This document shows, piece after piece, positions 1-5,558 of a stretch of DNA of 9,582 nucleotides. A program made the translations under genes and the position numbers. Position 1 is the stretch's first letter; every line of letters begins with the position of its first letter. Source of the DNA: Candidatus Omnitrophota bacterium (GTDB lineage Bacteria > Omnitrophota > Gorgyraeia > Zapsychrales > JANLHA01); the NCBI GenBank assembly GCA_024653845.1, contig JANLHA010000195.1, forward strand, positions 1-9,582, written 5' to 3'. Below the pieces are notes generated by a model, which did not search any database, was not told the origin of the DNA, and worked only from the letters and a program-made list of their open reading frames with translations.

Positions 1-349
1 CCAAGATAGAAAAATCATAAATAATGTCCTGAAGGACATGAGGCGTGTATTCAGAAATCTTAGATTTGATTGTTTCTTCAATCTTTTCCGAGTCTAAAAT
101 AGGTAGCGAAAAATTCTTAAGGACCGCCCATCGTCGAGGAAGAACGATAATCCAAGCACCTGGACGCAAGTTTTTTGTCTTTGCTAAGAATTTATTAAGT
201 GCCTTTTCCAAATGTTCATCGTCTAAAGAATATGGAAAAATCTCATAGTGAAAAACCGTCCGACATGGCTTGCCCTTGATGACCTTTCCTTGCAGAAGCT
301 TGAGGCTCTGGGGGCCGATTTCGATAATATGAACGCATTGATGATTCAT
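1..349 (-). CDS. gspL: GspL/PilM-like T2SS actin-fold linker protein, 3' end cut by window edge
   Basis: The first 116 codons of a gene that runs off the left edge. In the family, GspL (PilM-like N-terminal half) is an actin/ATPase-fold cytoplasmic protein that ties the GspE ATPase to the inner-membrane platform. Seen here: an N-terminal strand-loop (IIEIGPQSLKLL, residues 8-19) resembling the phosphate-1 region of PilM/GspL, and a later segment (IIVLPRRWAVLKNFSLP, 67-83) followed by a charged helix and YTPHVLQDIIYDF, matching the usual order in PilM-like proteins. The predicted start ATG overlaps the gspK stop as ATGA, which suggests translational coupling; no Shine-Dalgarno sequence is obvious. 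The assignment rests on position after gspK plus this pattern. The membrane helix and periplasmic domain that would separate GspL from PilM lie outside the window. Confidence 0.7.
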   Translation of the reverse strand, partial: MNHQCVHIIEIGPQSLKLLQGKVIKGKPCRTVFHYEIFPYSLDDEHLEKALNKFLAKTKNLRPGAWIIVLPRRWAVLKNFSLPILDSEKIEETIKSKISEYTPHVLQDIIYDFSIL

Positions 350-1212
350 AACAAATCAAGACTGGTTTGGGAATAAACCGCTCCTGTACGATGATCAACA
401 ACCGCATTGACTTTCGTTGTCCATCCGGAAAACGAATCGGACTTCTCAATTTCAACTGATACCAAGGACGAAATGCGTGCTCGCGACGACAGCATCAAAC
501 GGAAAATGATTTCTTCCTCAGGAATCAAACTCATCTCTTGAGCTTCAATTGGGCCATTCTCTCGATGAGCGATGATTTTCTCAACCAAACTTTTCGCATC
601 CATCACAGACGTGTTGCTCGATGGCCCCGTCAAGCTCTCGGCCCAAGCCAACAAAATTTCTGGAGAAGCCGTTTCCATCCGAATTCTCAAAGGGCCCTGC
701 TTAGGGAAAATGGTCAGATCTTGCTTCACTTTTTGATAAATTTCTAAATTCATCCCAGGAATGAGCAAAAGCTCCTCAAGATGGTCTAACGGAGCATTCT
801 TAAAACTTTCTTCCGCCTGATGCGGCGGCAAGAAAGTTACTTGATCTGCATCCTTCCAATCGATCAAATGCCCCACAATTTCTCGGGCCTGAGATTCTTC
901 GATGCCGTGGTTTTCTAAAAAATTCTGAAGAATCAAATGCTGTGGGCCTAAAAGCGCATTGATGTTGATCTTGCGATCTTCTTCTTCAATCTTTAAATCT
1001 GGATCTTCGTCCGCAATTTTTTGATGCTTCCTTATCTGATCAACTATTCTACAAAGAGCGAAAACCGCTGAAATTTTTGATTTTGAATCGCCTACCATTC
1101 TTTTCATCAACAACATCTCGCCTTCAACGTAATGAATCAAAGACAACCCCAACAAAGAAAGAATAACAATCCCCCACAAAACAACGATGAGAGCACTACC
1201 CCGTTCTCTCAA
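346..1212 (-). CDS. gspK: GspK, T2SS minor pseudopilin at the pseudopilus tip
   Basis: 288 residues from the start chosen here. A very short prepilin leader (MRERG) is followed by the peptidase site G|SALIVV and a hydrophobic helix (residues 6-26). Position +5 of the mature protein is Val rather than Glu, which is characteristic of GspK; in the known GspI-J-K complex it caps the pseudopilus tip. Family-like landmarks follow: KININALLG (about 80-88, the usual IN-x-N-T-A region), DWKDAD (118-123) and LLLIPGM (148-154). The size is close to normal for GspK. I chose TTG at 1212 because AAGGAGG ends four bases upstream and the TTG overlaps the gspJ stop as TTGA, mirroring the ATGA junction at the other end. 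An in-frame TTG at 1227 would add five residues but would place the ribosome-binding site inside the gene. Confidence 0.88.
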   Translation of the reverse strand: MRERGSALIVVLWGIVILSLLGLSLIHYVEGEMLLMKRMVGDSKSKISAVFALCRIVDQIRKHQKIADEDPDLKIEEEDRKININALLGPQHLILQNFLENHGIEESQAREIVGHLIDWKDADQVTFLPPHQAEESFKNAPLDHLEELLLIPGMNLEIYQKVKQDLTIFPKQGPLRIRMETASPEILLAWAESLTGPSSNTSVMDAKSLVEKIIAHRENGPIEAQEMSLIPEEEIIFRLMLSSRARISSLVSVEIEKSDSFSGWTTKVNAVVDHRTGAVYSQTSLDLL

Positions 1213-1862
1213 AGCGCCTCCTTCCAAAATCCCGCCGAGATCAGAATGATTTTATCCAAAGATACCTGCTCTTTTCCGCCGAATAAACTCAACTGGACCC
1301 TTACCCCCGCCGGCAACTCATTTTCTTGCCATGAGTCTTGCCAAAAAACTTGATATCCTTTTTTCTGCGCATAAGAAAACGAAAAATGAGCGCCATGAAT
1401 CCATCGGGATATGATTCTTTCTTCGATCTCACCTTCTTGCAAAAATGGCTTTTCTGATCGGGTTAATACCCAACTCTTTGGATCTTGCGATTCAATCTGT
1501 GTCACTTGGCGATTACGACCGTCATGGCGACCAATAACCACTTGATGAATTTTTTCTTCTCTAACCGAGATCAACCCATAGCGAACACTTTTAAGCCCTC
1601 GACCACTAGGCACAATGAAAGACATTTCTTTTGGATTTCCTATAAATTCTCCACCTTCTCCGTGATAAAAAACCGCGAGTTCCAAATCACGAGTTAAAAA
1701 CTCTAAAATCTGGAACGCTTCGTGGTGCAAAGTGCTCGTCACCTTGACTTTCGACACCGCCTGCATCACCTGAAAAAAAACGGTATAAACCGTAAGAACA
1801 ATCACACCAGACAAGCTGATCGCCCATAAAAATTCAACGAGGGTCTGACCCTTCTTCCTCAA
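1209..1862 (-). CDS. gspJ: GspJ, T2SS minor pseudopilin
   Basis: 217 residues from TTG at 1862. The product starts with the short leader MRKKG, then the cleavage site G|QTLVEFLWAISLSG with Glu at mature +5, then a long hydrophobic N-terminal helix, as in class III pseudopilins. The remainder (about residues 40-217) is a beta-rich globular region with a late WIHGAHFSFSYA segment and a C-terminal GVRVQLSLF strand; GspJ proteins commonly show this ending. In the family, GspJ forms the tip complex with GspI and GspK. The start is set by AAAGGAG six bases upstream. In-frame codons extend to an ATG at 1898, but that would give an implausibly long leader and place the SD within the gene. It overlaps the end of gspI by 29 bases and gspK by 4. 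The subtype call (J rather than another minor pseudopilin) leans on gene order and size. Confidence 0.82.
   Translation of the reverse strand: MRKKGQTLVEFLWAISLSGVIVLTVYTVFFQVMQAVSKVKVTSTLHHEAFQILEFLTRDLELAVFYHGEGGEFIGNPKEMSFIVPSGRGLKSVRYGLISVREEKIHQVVIGRHDGRNRQVTQIESQDPKSWVLTRSEKPFLQEGEIEERIISRWIHGAHFSFSYAQKKGYQVFWQDSWQENELPAGVRVQLSLFGGKEQVSLDKIILISAGFWKEAL
1217..1223 (-). promoter_or_regulatory. Ribosome-binding site of gspK
   Basis: AAGGAGG, near-perfect complementarity to the 16S anti-SD, four bases before the TTG at 1212. It lies inside the last codons of gspJ. It is the reason for preferring TTG 1212 over TTG 1227. Confidence 0.7.
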
Positions 1863-2061
1863 AACTTTCTCCTTTGACCAAAGATTCAAACATCTCATTT
1901 TCTGCCTGGGACACAGATTGAATCGTCTCTTCCGCTCGACGGAAAATCTGCAAACTCATCCATGTGGATCGGATGATTGCCATCAACCCCACCGAAGCGA
2001 TCATCACCGCCAAAAGCACTTCCAAAAATACAAAGCCTCTATTCCCCATTTCCGATATCAT
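1834..2061 (-). CDS. gspI: GspI-like minor pseudopilin, unusually short (75 aa)
   Basis: A type IV pilin-like protein: leader MISEMGNRG, cleavage site G|FVFLEVLLAVMIASVG with Glu at mature +5, and a hydrophobic helix continuing into an amphipathic stretch (STWMSLQIFRRAEETIQSV). The sequence then ends in a charged tail, KGESFEEEGSDPR. GspI proteins are usually about 120 residues, with a small beta-sheet domain after the helix; that domain is absent here. Position between gspG and gspJ favours GspI (gspH is absent), but with only the helix left, a GspH- or PilV-like identity cannot be excluded. I chose ATG at 2061, with a purine-rich AAAAGAGAG five bases upstream; ATG at 2049 (MGNRG) is the alternative. 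It overlaps gspG by 23 bases and gspJ by 29, so no frameshift-free extension is possible. Confidence 0.7.
   Translation of the reverse strand: MISEMGNRGFVFLEVLLAVMIASVGLMAIIRSTWMSLQIFRRAEETIQSVSQAENEMFESLVKGESFEEEGSDPR
1869..1875 (-). promoter_or_regulatory. Ribosome-binding site of gspJ
   Basis: AAAGGAG with a six-base spacer to the TTG at 1862. It lies inside the 3' end of gspI and decides the gspJ start. Confidence 0.7.
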
Positions 2062-2461
2062 CGTCACTCTCTTTTCCGTCAGGACCATAAGACAAAAGAT
2101 CATATTGCTCGGAGTTCTTGTTCCCCGGGGAAAGATACACATACTCTTTACCCCAGGGATCTCGAGGAATTTTGCTTTTCTTCAAATAAGGGCCTCGCCA
2201 TACAGAAACTTCTGTTTGCCCCTGGGGCTGAACAATCAAGGCTTGCAAACCTTGTTCGGTAGTGGGATAAACTCCGTTATCCAATTCATACATATCTAAG
2301 GCCAACGCCAAGTGCGATTCAATTTCCGCCTGGGCCGCAGCTCGACGAGCTTGCTCGCCACGCCCGGAAAAATTGGGTAAGACCATAGCCGCCAAGATTC
2401 CAATGATCATGACCACTAACAAAATTTCCATCAATGTGAACCCATCACAACGTTTCATCAT
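2039..2461 (-). CDS. gspG: GspG, major T2SS pseudopilin
   Basis: 140 residues, the family's normal length. The leader MMKRCDG is followed by the canonical class III signal G|FTLMEILLVVMIIGILAAM with Glu at mature +5. The globular part carries the GspG signatures YPTTEQGLQALI (about 65-76), WRGPYLKK (88-95), PRDPWGKEYVYLSPG (99-113) and YDLLSYGPDGKESDDDIGN near the C-terminus. In characterised GspG proteins the Asp residues in this last loop bind the calcium ion that stabilises the subunit, and they are present here. GspG polymerises into the periplasmic pseudopilus. AAAAGGAG (2475-2468) lies six bases before ATG 2461, with a second ATG immediately after. This is the most confidently identified member of the operon. 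Confidence 0.96.
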   Translation of the reverse strand: MMKRCDGFTLMEILLVVMIIGILAAMVLPNFSGRGEQARRAAAQAEIESHLALALDMYELDNGVYPTTEQGLQALIVQPQGQTEVSVWRGPYLKKSKIPRDPWGKEYVYLSPGNKNSEQYDLLSYGPDGKESDDDIGNGE

Positions 2462-2467
2462 TCCAAT

Positions 2468-2475
2468 CTCCTTTT
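2468..2475 (-). promoter_or_regulatory. Ribosome-binding site of gspG
   Basis: AAAAGGAG with a six-base spacer to ATG 2461, in the 13-base gap after the gspF stop. It is the strongest SD in the window and fits the need for high output of the major pseudopilin. Confidence 0.65.
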
Positions 2476-3500
2476 CATTGAACCATCACATCCATTTTCA
2501 TAATCGGAAGCAAAAGCGCCATGGCCATGACAGCAACCATGCCTGCGACGATCAAAATCAAAATAGGTTCCAAAAGGGATAAGCCTTCTCGCATGCTCGC
2601 CTCTAATCGCCGCTCATACTGCTCGACCAACTTGGCAAGGGCTTCGGGCAATATACCGGATTCTTCTCCGATAGCAACAATCGTCCGTTCACTTTCCGAA
2701 AAAATATCTTCCTTCTCCAACGCCCATGATAAATTGGATCCCTTCTCAACTTCGTTAAGGACATTGCGTAATTTCCCTCTCAAAAAGACATTTTCAATAA
2801 CCCCACAGCTCGCCTCTAAAGCAAACATCAATGGAATTCCATTTTTAATCAACATGGCCAGGGCTCGGAGCCATCGCCCTAAACAAACATCTTCCAATCT
2901 TTTCCCGAGCAAAGGCAATTCCAAAACTTTCTGATCCACCCAGACTCGGCCAGCAGGACGTCCATAAAAACGCGTTGCGGCAAAAAATAAACCCACTCCC
3001 CAAAAAACAATCCCCCATCCCCAATGAACAAGGAAATCACTCAATCCCAGCAAGGCTCGCGTGATCCACGGCAATGTTTGACCCAAATCTTTCAAAATCA
3101 TCGACATTTTAGGGATCACCCAAGCCAACATCACAATCATCGTCAATGCGCCCAAGCCCAAAACAATCGACGGATAAATCAAGGCAGCCCTCACCTTGCC
3201 TTGAACTTCCTCATCTTTCTCAAGATGAGAAGCCAAATTGCGCAATACTTCATTCAAATTTCCTCCCAGCTCCCCGGAGCGGACCATCTGGACATAATGA
3301 ACAGGAAATTCTTGAGAAAAATTCGCCAAGGCATCTGACAACATCCCCCCGTCCTGCAAAACCCCAATCATCTTTTCCATTTTTGCCTTCAACGTCGGAT
3401 TCTTGGTCTGACGATGGATGAGTATCAAAGATTGAATGATCGAAATGTGTCCATCAACCAAATCTGCTAAATTTCGGGTGAAAGAAACTGTTTGAGTCAT
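2475..3500 (-). CDS. gspF: GspF, T2SS inner-membrane platform protein
   Basis: 341 residues with two T2SSF repeats (about 6-130 and 205-332). Each carries the expected acidic/glycine motif, SGELGG at 75-80 and IGEESG at 277-282. Three membrane segments are visible: about 109-131, 155-175 and 308-332. In the family, GspF is the polytopic core of the assembly platform and contacts GspE and GspL. The protein is shorter than typical GspF (about 400 residues) because the N-terminal 50-60 residues that normally precede the first repeat are missing. The start is well supported: AAGGAG at 3514-3509, embedded in the last codons of gspE, with an eight-base spacer to ATG. It begins six bases after the end of gspE, so the two are probably co-translated. 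Confidence 0.93.
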   Translation of the reverse strand: MTQTVSFTRNLADLVDGHISIIQSLILIHRQTKNPTLKAKMEKMIGVLQDGGMLSDALANFSQEFPVHYVQMVRSGELGGNLNEVLRNLASHLEKDEEVQGKVRAALIYPSIVLGLGALTMIVMLAWVIPKMSMILKDLGQTLPWITRALLGLSDFLVHWGWGIVFWGVGLFFAATRFYGRPAGRVWVDQKVLELPLLGKRLEDVCLGRWLRALAMLIKNGIPLMFALEASCGVIENVFLRGKLRNVLNEVEKGSNLSWALEKEDIFSESERTIVAIGEESGILPEALAKLVEQYERRLEASMREGLSLLEPILILIVAGMVAVMAMALLLPIMKMDVMVQ

Positions 3501-3505
3501 ATGAA

Positions 3506-5005
3506 TTACTCCTTGGTCACGCGTAGGAGTTCCGAGAGGCTGATAACGCCTTCACGAACACGTTGCAGCCCGTGATCATTAAGCGTTTGCATCCCGCTTT
3601 CGACGGCTTTCTTTTTGATTTCGCCCGCCGGGGCCCGTTGCAAAATCATTTCCCGCAGAGAATCATTCAGAATCAGAAATTCATAAATCGCCTGACGCCC
3701 CCGATATCCTGTCCCTCGGCAAGATTCGCATCCCTTGCCTCGAAAAGTTCTCTCTTGAATTCCTTGAATCATCATGTTTTCTTCTTCTTTACATCGATGA
3801 CAAAGGGTTCTTACCAAACGCTGTGCGATGAAACACTGCACTGAACTGACGATCAAATAGGGTTCGATCCCCATATCCACCAAACGTGCAATCCCGCTGG
3901 CCGCGTCATTGGTATGCACCGTCGACAAAACCAAATGCCCAGTCAACGCACTTTGAATGGCAACCTGCGCGGTCTCGCCGTCACGCACCTCACCAACCAT
4001 CATCACGTCTGGGTCATGGCGCAAGATCGAGCGCAGCCCCTTCGCAAAATTCAGCCCGATCGACGGATTAACCGCAACTTGCACAATTCCCGGGATCTGA
4101 TATTCAATCGGATCTTCAATGGTGATAATTTTGCGCGCCTCTCGATTTAAAGAAGATAACCCTGCATAAAGCGTTGTGGTTTTGCCACTGCCCGTCGGTC
4201 CGGTGACAAAAAGGATCCCGTGCGGTCTGCTCAACATTTGCTGAAACTGCAGCAAATGTTCCGCCGAGAATCCCAGTTCCGCAATTCTAAAAAGTTTCTG
4301 TGAGTTCAAAATCCGAATGACAACACTTTCGCCATTCGACGACGGCAAACACGAAATCCGCAAATCCAACTCCACCTCTTTGGCTTTGACTTTGCAGCGA
4401 CCATCTTGCGGGAGACGCTTTTCAGCAATATTTAAATTTGACATGATCTTGATGCGAGAAATCATAGCCTCTCGGAATCGTCCGATGTTCTGGGGAAGGC
4501 GAACATCCTCAAGCATGCCGTCAACACGATAACGAATCCTAAAATCCCGTTCGAATGGCTCCAGATGCACATCGGTCGCTCCTCGTCGATGGCCTTCGAG
4601 CAAAACCTGGTTGATAAGATTAGCAACCGAGGCTTCCGAGGAAAGATTTTCCAAGTCGAGAACACTTGGGCGTAAGGTGCTGACTAAGTTTTCTTGGATG
4701 ATCCCCTGAACGTTTTCTGCTCCCAGTCCGTATTTTTCCCGAATGATCTCAAAAATAGACTTTTCATCGGCCAAAACCATTTTGATCGGACGACTGATCA
4801 ACATTCCAAGCTCATCCACCATTTGCGTATTCCAGGGATCGCTAACGACCACCGTCACGGCATGATCGTCCACAAGTAAAGGGAAGCATTTATAAAAAAG
4901 GGCCACTTTGACAGGAATCAAAGATAAGGCAGACGGATGCGGACGGACAGATTTGAGGTCAATCGTTGGCCAAGCATGAAACGCCGACTTCAAAGAAAGC
5001 GCCAT
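3506..5005 (-). CDS. gspE: GspE, T2SS assembly ATPase
   Basis: 499 residues from ATG 5005. The hexameric cytoplasmic ATPase that drives pseudopilus assembly. An N-terminal T2SSE_N-like domain (about 25-110) leads into the catalytic domain. Visible motifs: DVHLEP (145-150), Walker A GPTGSGKT (269-276), Asp box TIEDPIEY (294-301), Walker B DPDVMMVGEVRD (331-342, catalytic Glu 339) and His box GHLVLSTVHTND (356-367). A tetracysteine zinc motif, C402-x2-C405 and C426-x2-C429, is typical of GspE/PilB. All catalytic residues are present, so it should be active. A TTG two codons upstream (5011) is an alternative start. No SD is visible before either start, unlike gspF, gspG, gspJ and gspK, which hints at leader-dependent translation. 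It is the first gene of the gsp operon and follows a structured leader. Confidence 0.95.
   Translation of the reverse strand: MALSLKSAFHAWPTIDLKSVRPHPSALSLIPVKVALFYKCFPLLVDDHAVTVVVSDPWNTQMVDELGMLISRPIKMVLADEKSIFEIIREKYGLGAENVQGIIQENLVSTLRPSVLDLENLSSEASVANLINQVLLEGHRRGATDVHLEPFERDFRIRYRVDGMLEDVRLPQNIGRFREAMISRIKIMSNLNIAEKRLPQDGRCKVKAKEVELDLRISCLPSSNGESVVIRILNSQKLFRIAELGFSAEHLLQFQQMLSRPHGILFVTGPTGSGKTTTLYAGLSSLNREARKIITIEDPIEYQIPGIVQVAVNPSIGLNFAKGLRSILRHDPDVMMVGEVRDGETAQVAIQSALTGHLVLSTVHTNDAASGIARLVDMGIEPYLIVSSVQCFIAQRLVRTLCHRCKEEENMMIQGIQERTFRGKGCESCRGTGYRGRQAIYEFLILNDSLREMILQRAPAGEIKKKAVESGMQTLNDHGLQRVREGVISLSELLRVTKE
3509..3514 (-). promoter_or_regulatory. Ribosome-binding site of gspF
   Basis: AAGGAG formed by the last two sense codons of gspE (AAG GAG), eight bases before ATG 3500. 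This supports the short gspF start. Confidence 0.6.
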
Positions 5006-5026
5006 GGACAATAAACGGGGTTCGTT

Positions 5027-5070
5027 ATGGGGATCTTAAAAAAACCGGTGGAGACTTGAGATGGGGATCT
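5027..5070. repeat. 10-base direct repeat ATGGGGATCT in the gsp leader
   Basis: Two identical copies, 5027-5036 and 5061-5070, lie 34 bases apart. One sits at the tip of the terminator hairpin; the other is just downstream of the T run and close to the gspE start. The six-base loop of the neighbouring AT-rich hairpin carries the same ATCCCC core on the minus strand. Confidence 0.65.
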
Positions 5071-5084
5071 CTCGGCTCCACCGG
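5038..5084 (-). terminator. Rho-independent terminator shape upstream of gspE
   Basis: On the minus strand, a perfect 9-bp stem CCGGTGGAG / CTCCACCGG (5084-5076 with 5053-5045) encloses 22 bases. These contain a second perfect 5-bp stem GAGAT / ATCTC (5071-5067 with 5062-5058) with a CCCC loop. Seven Ts (5044-5038) follow the stem directly. The polarity fits termination of leftward transcription only. It lies 100 bases past the receiver-gene stop and 33 bases before gspE. Confidence 0.75.
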
Positions 5085-5085
5085 G

Positions 5086-5117
5086 AATAAAGTTATTAGG
5101 GGATTAATAACTTTATT
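5086..5117. repeat. Perfect 13-bp AT-rich inverted repeat
   Basis: AATAAAGTTATTA (5086-5098) and its exact complement (5105-5117) are separated by six bases, GGGGAT on plus and ATCCCC on minus. It lies one base from the GC-rich terminator stem. It could be an RNA hairpin in the gsp leader or a dimeric-repressor operator just downstream of the promoter at 5151-5178. Confidence 0.8.
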
Positions 5118-5150
5118 GAATGAGGGAAAATAAGGGTTAGACCATCTATT

Positions 5151-5178
5151 ATTATAAACAAAACGATTTTTGTGGCAA
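5151..5178 (-). promoter_or_regulatory. Sigma70-like promoter for the gsp operon
   Basis: On the minus strand, -35 TTGCCA (5178-5173), a 16-base spacer, and a perfect -10 TATAAT (5156-5151). The predicted transcription start is near 5144. It lies nine bases after the receiver-gene stop codon and is the best promoter match I found in the window. Confidence 0.65.
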
Positions 5179-5186
5179 GCAATTTT

Positions 5187-5558
5187 TTAAGCAGGGTTTT
5201 CTTTGCGGTGCTCTTTTAAAAAATTTTCAATCTGGGAAAGAGAAATGGGTTTTTTAAAAAACTGATCGATCCCCAATTCTTTCAAAAGGTCGGGATCAAG
5301 CGACTGGTAGCCGGAAATCATGACTTTGATGCTCTGAGGATCAAGCTTCTTGATGACTTTGGCCAGCTCGACTCCCGATAAACCAGGCATATGACAATCT
5401 AAAAAAATAAAACGGTAATGATTATTCTGTAAAAGCTCTTGTGCCTTTAAACCGTCGCCAGCCACATGAACCAAATAGCCTCTTTTGGAAAAAAAATTCT
5501 TGAAAGCTTCACAAGAATCCTTTTCATCATCAACAACCAAAATTTTATCTTTGATCAT
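5187..5558 (-). CDS. Single-domain response regulator (CheY/Spo0F-like receiver)
   Basis: A 123-residue protein consisting of one receiver domain with no output domain. All active-site positions are present: D10/D11 (ILVVDDE), phosphoacceptor D54 (FIFLDCHMPG), S82 (VMISGY) and K103-P104 (FFKKPIS). It should therefore accept a phosphoryl group and act by protein contact rather than DNA binding. Its ATG overlaps the stop of the kinase-like gene as ATGA, so the two are probably translated together. Since the partner lacks an H-box histidine, the phosphodonor may be another kinase, a small-molecule donor, or this receiver may serve as a phosphate sink. No target is shown by the sequence; adjacency to the gsp operon makes a secretion-related role possible but unproven. 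Confidence 0.92.
   Translation of the reverse strand: MIKDKILVVDDEKDSCEAFKNFFSKRGYLVHVAGDGLKAQELLQNNHYRFIFLDCHMPGLSGVELAKVIKKLDPQSIKVMISGYQSLDPDLLKELGIDQFFKKPISLSQIENFLKEHRKENPA

Larger units (their letters stand above)
5006..5144 (-). promoter_or_regulatory. Long structured 5' leader of the gsp operon (candidate attenuator)
   Basis: About 139 bases between the predicted transcription start (near 5144) and ATG 5005 of gspE. In order it holds an unstructured pyrimidine-rich stretch, a 13-bp AT-rich hairpin, a GC-rich hairpin with a T7 run, and about 32 bases with no purine-rich SD. Because the terminator-like hairpin lies after the only good promoter and before gspE, gsp expression should depend on read-through. 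This arrangement suggests attenuation, but no known riboswitch consensus was recognised. The alternative is that the hairpins simply end the upstream kinase/receiver transcript and gspE uses a promoter I have missed. Confidence 0.45.

Noticed and set aside
2062..2142. Longer N-terminus for the GspI-like protein
   Set aside because: Would overlap gspG by more than 100 bases and place over 30 residues before the peptidase site; the ATG at 2061 gives a normal short leader.
1918..2299. Two overlapping plus-strand frames of over 110 codons
   Set aside because: Antisense to gspI and gspG, both of which are firmly identified by pilin signals.
5018..5130. CsrB/RsmY-like regulatory RNA on the plus strand (several GGA motifs, two in hairpin loops)
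   Set aside because: No plus-strand promoter or oppositely oriented terminator is visible; the T run fits leftward transcription, so the minus-strand leader explanation is preferred.
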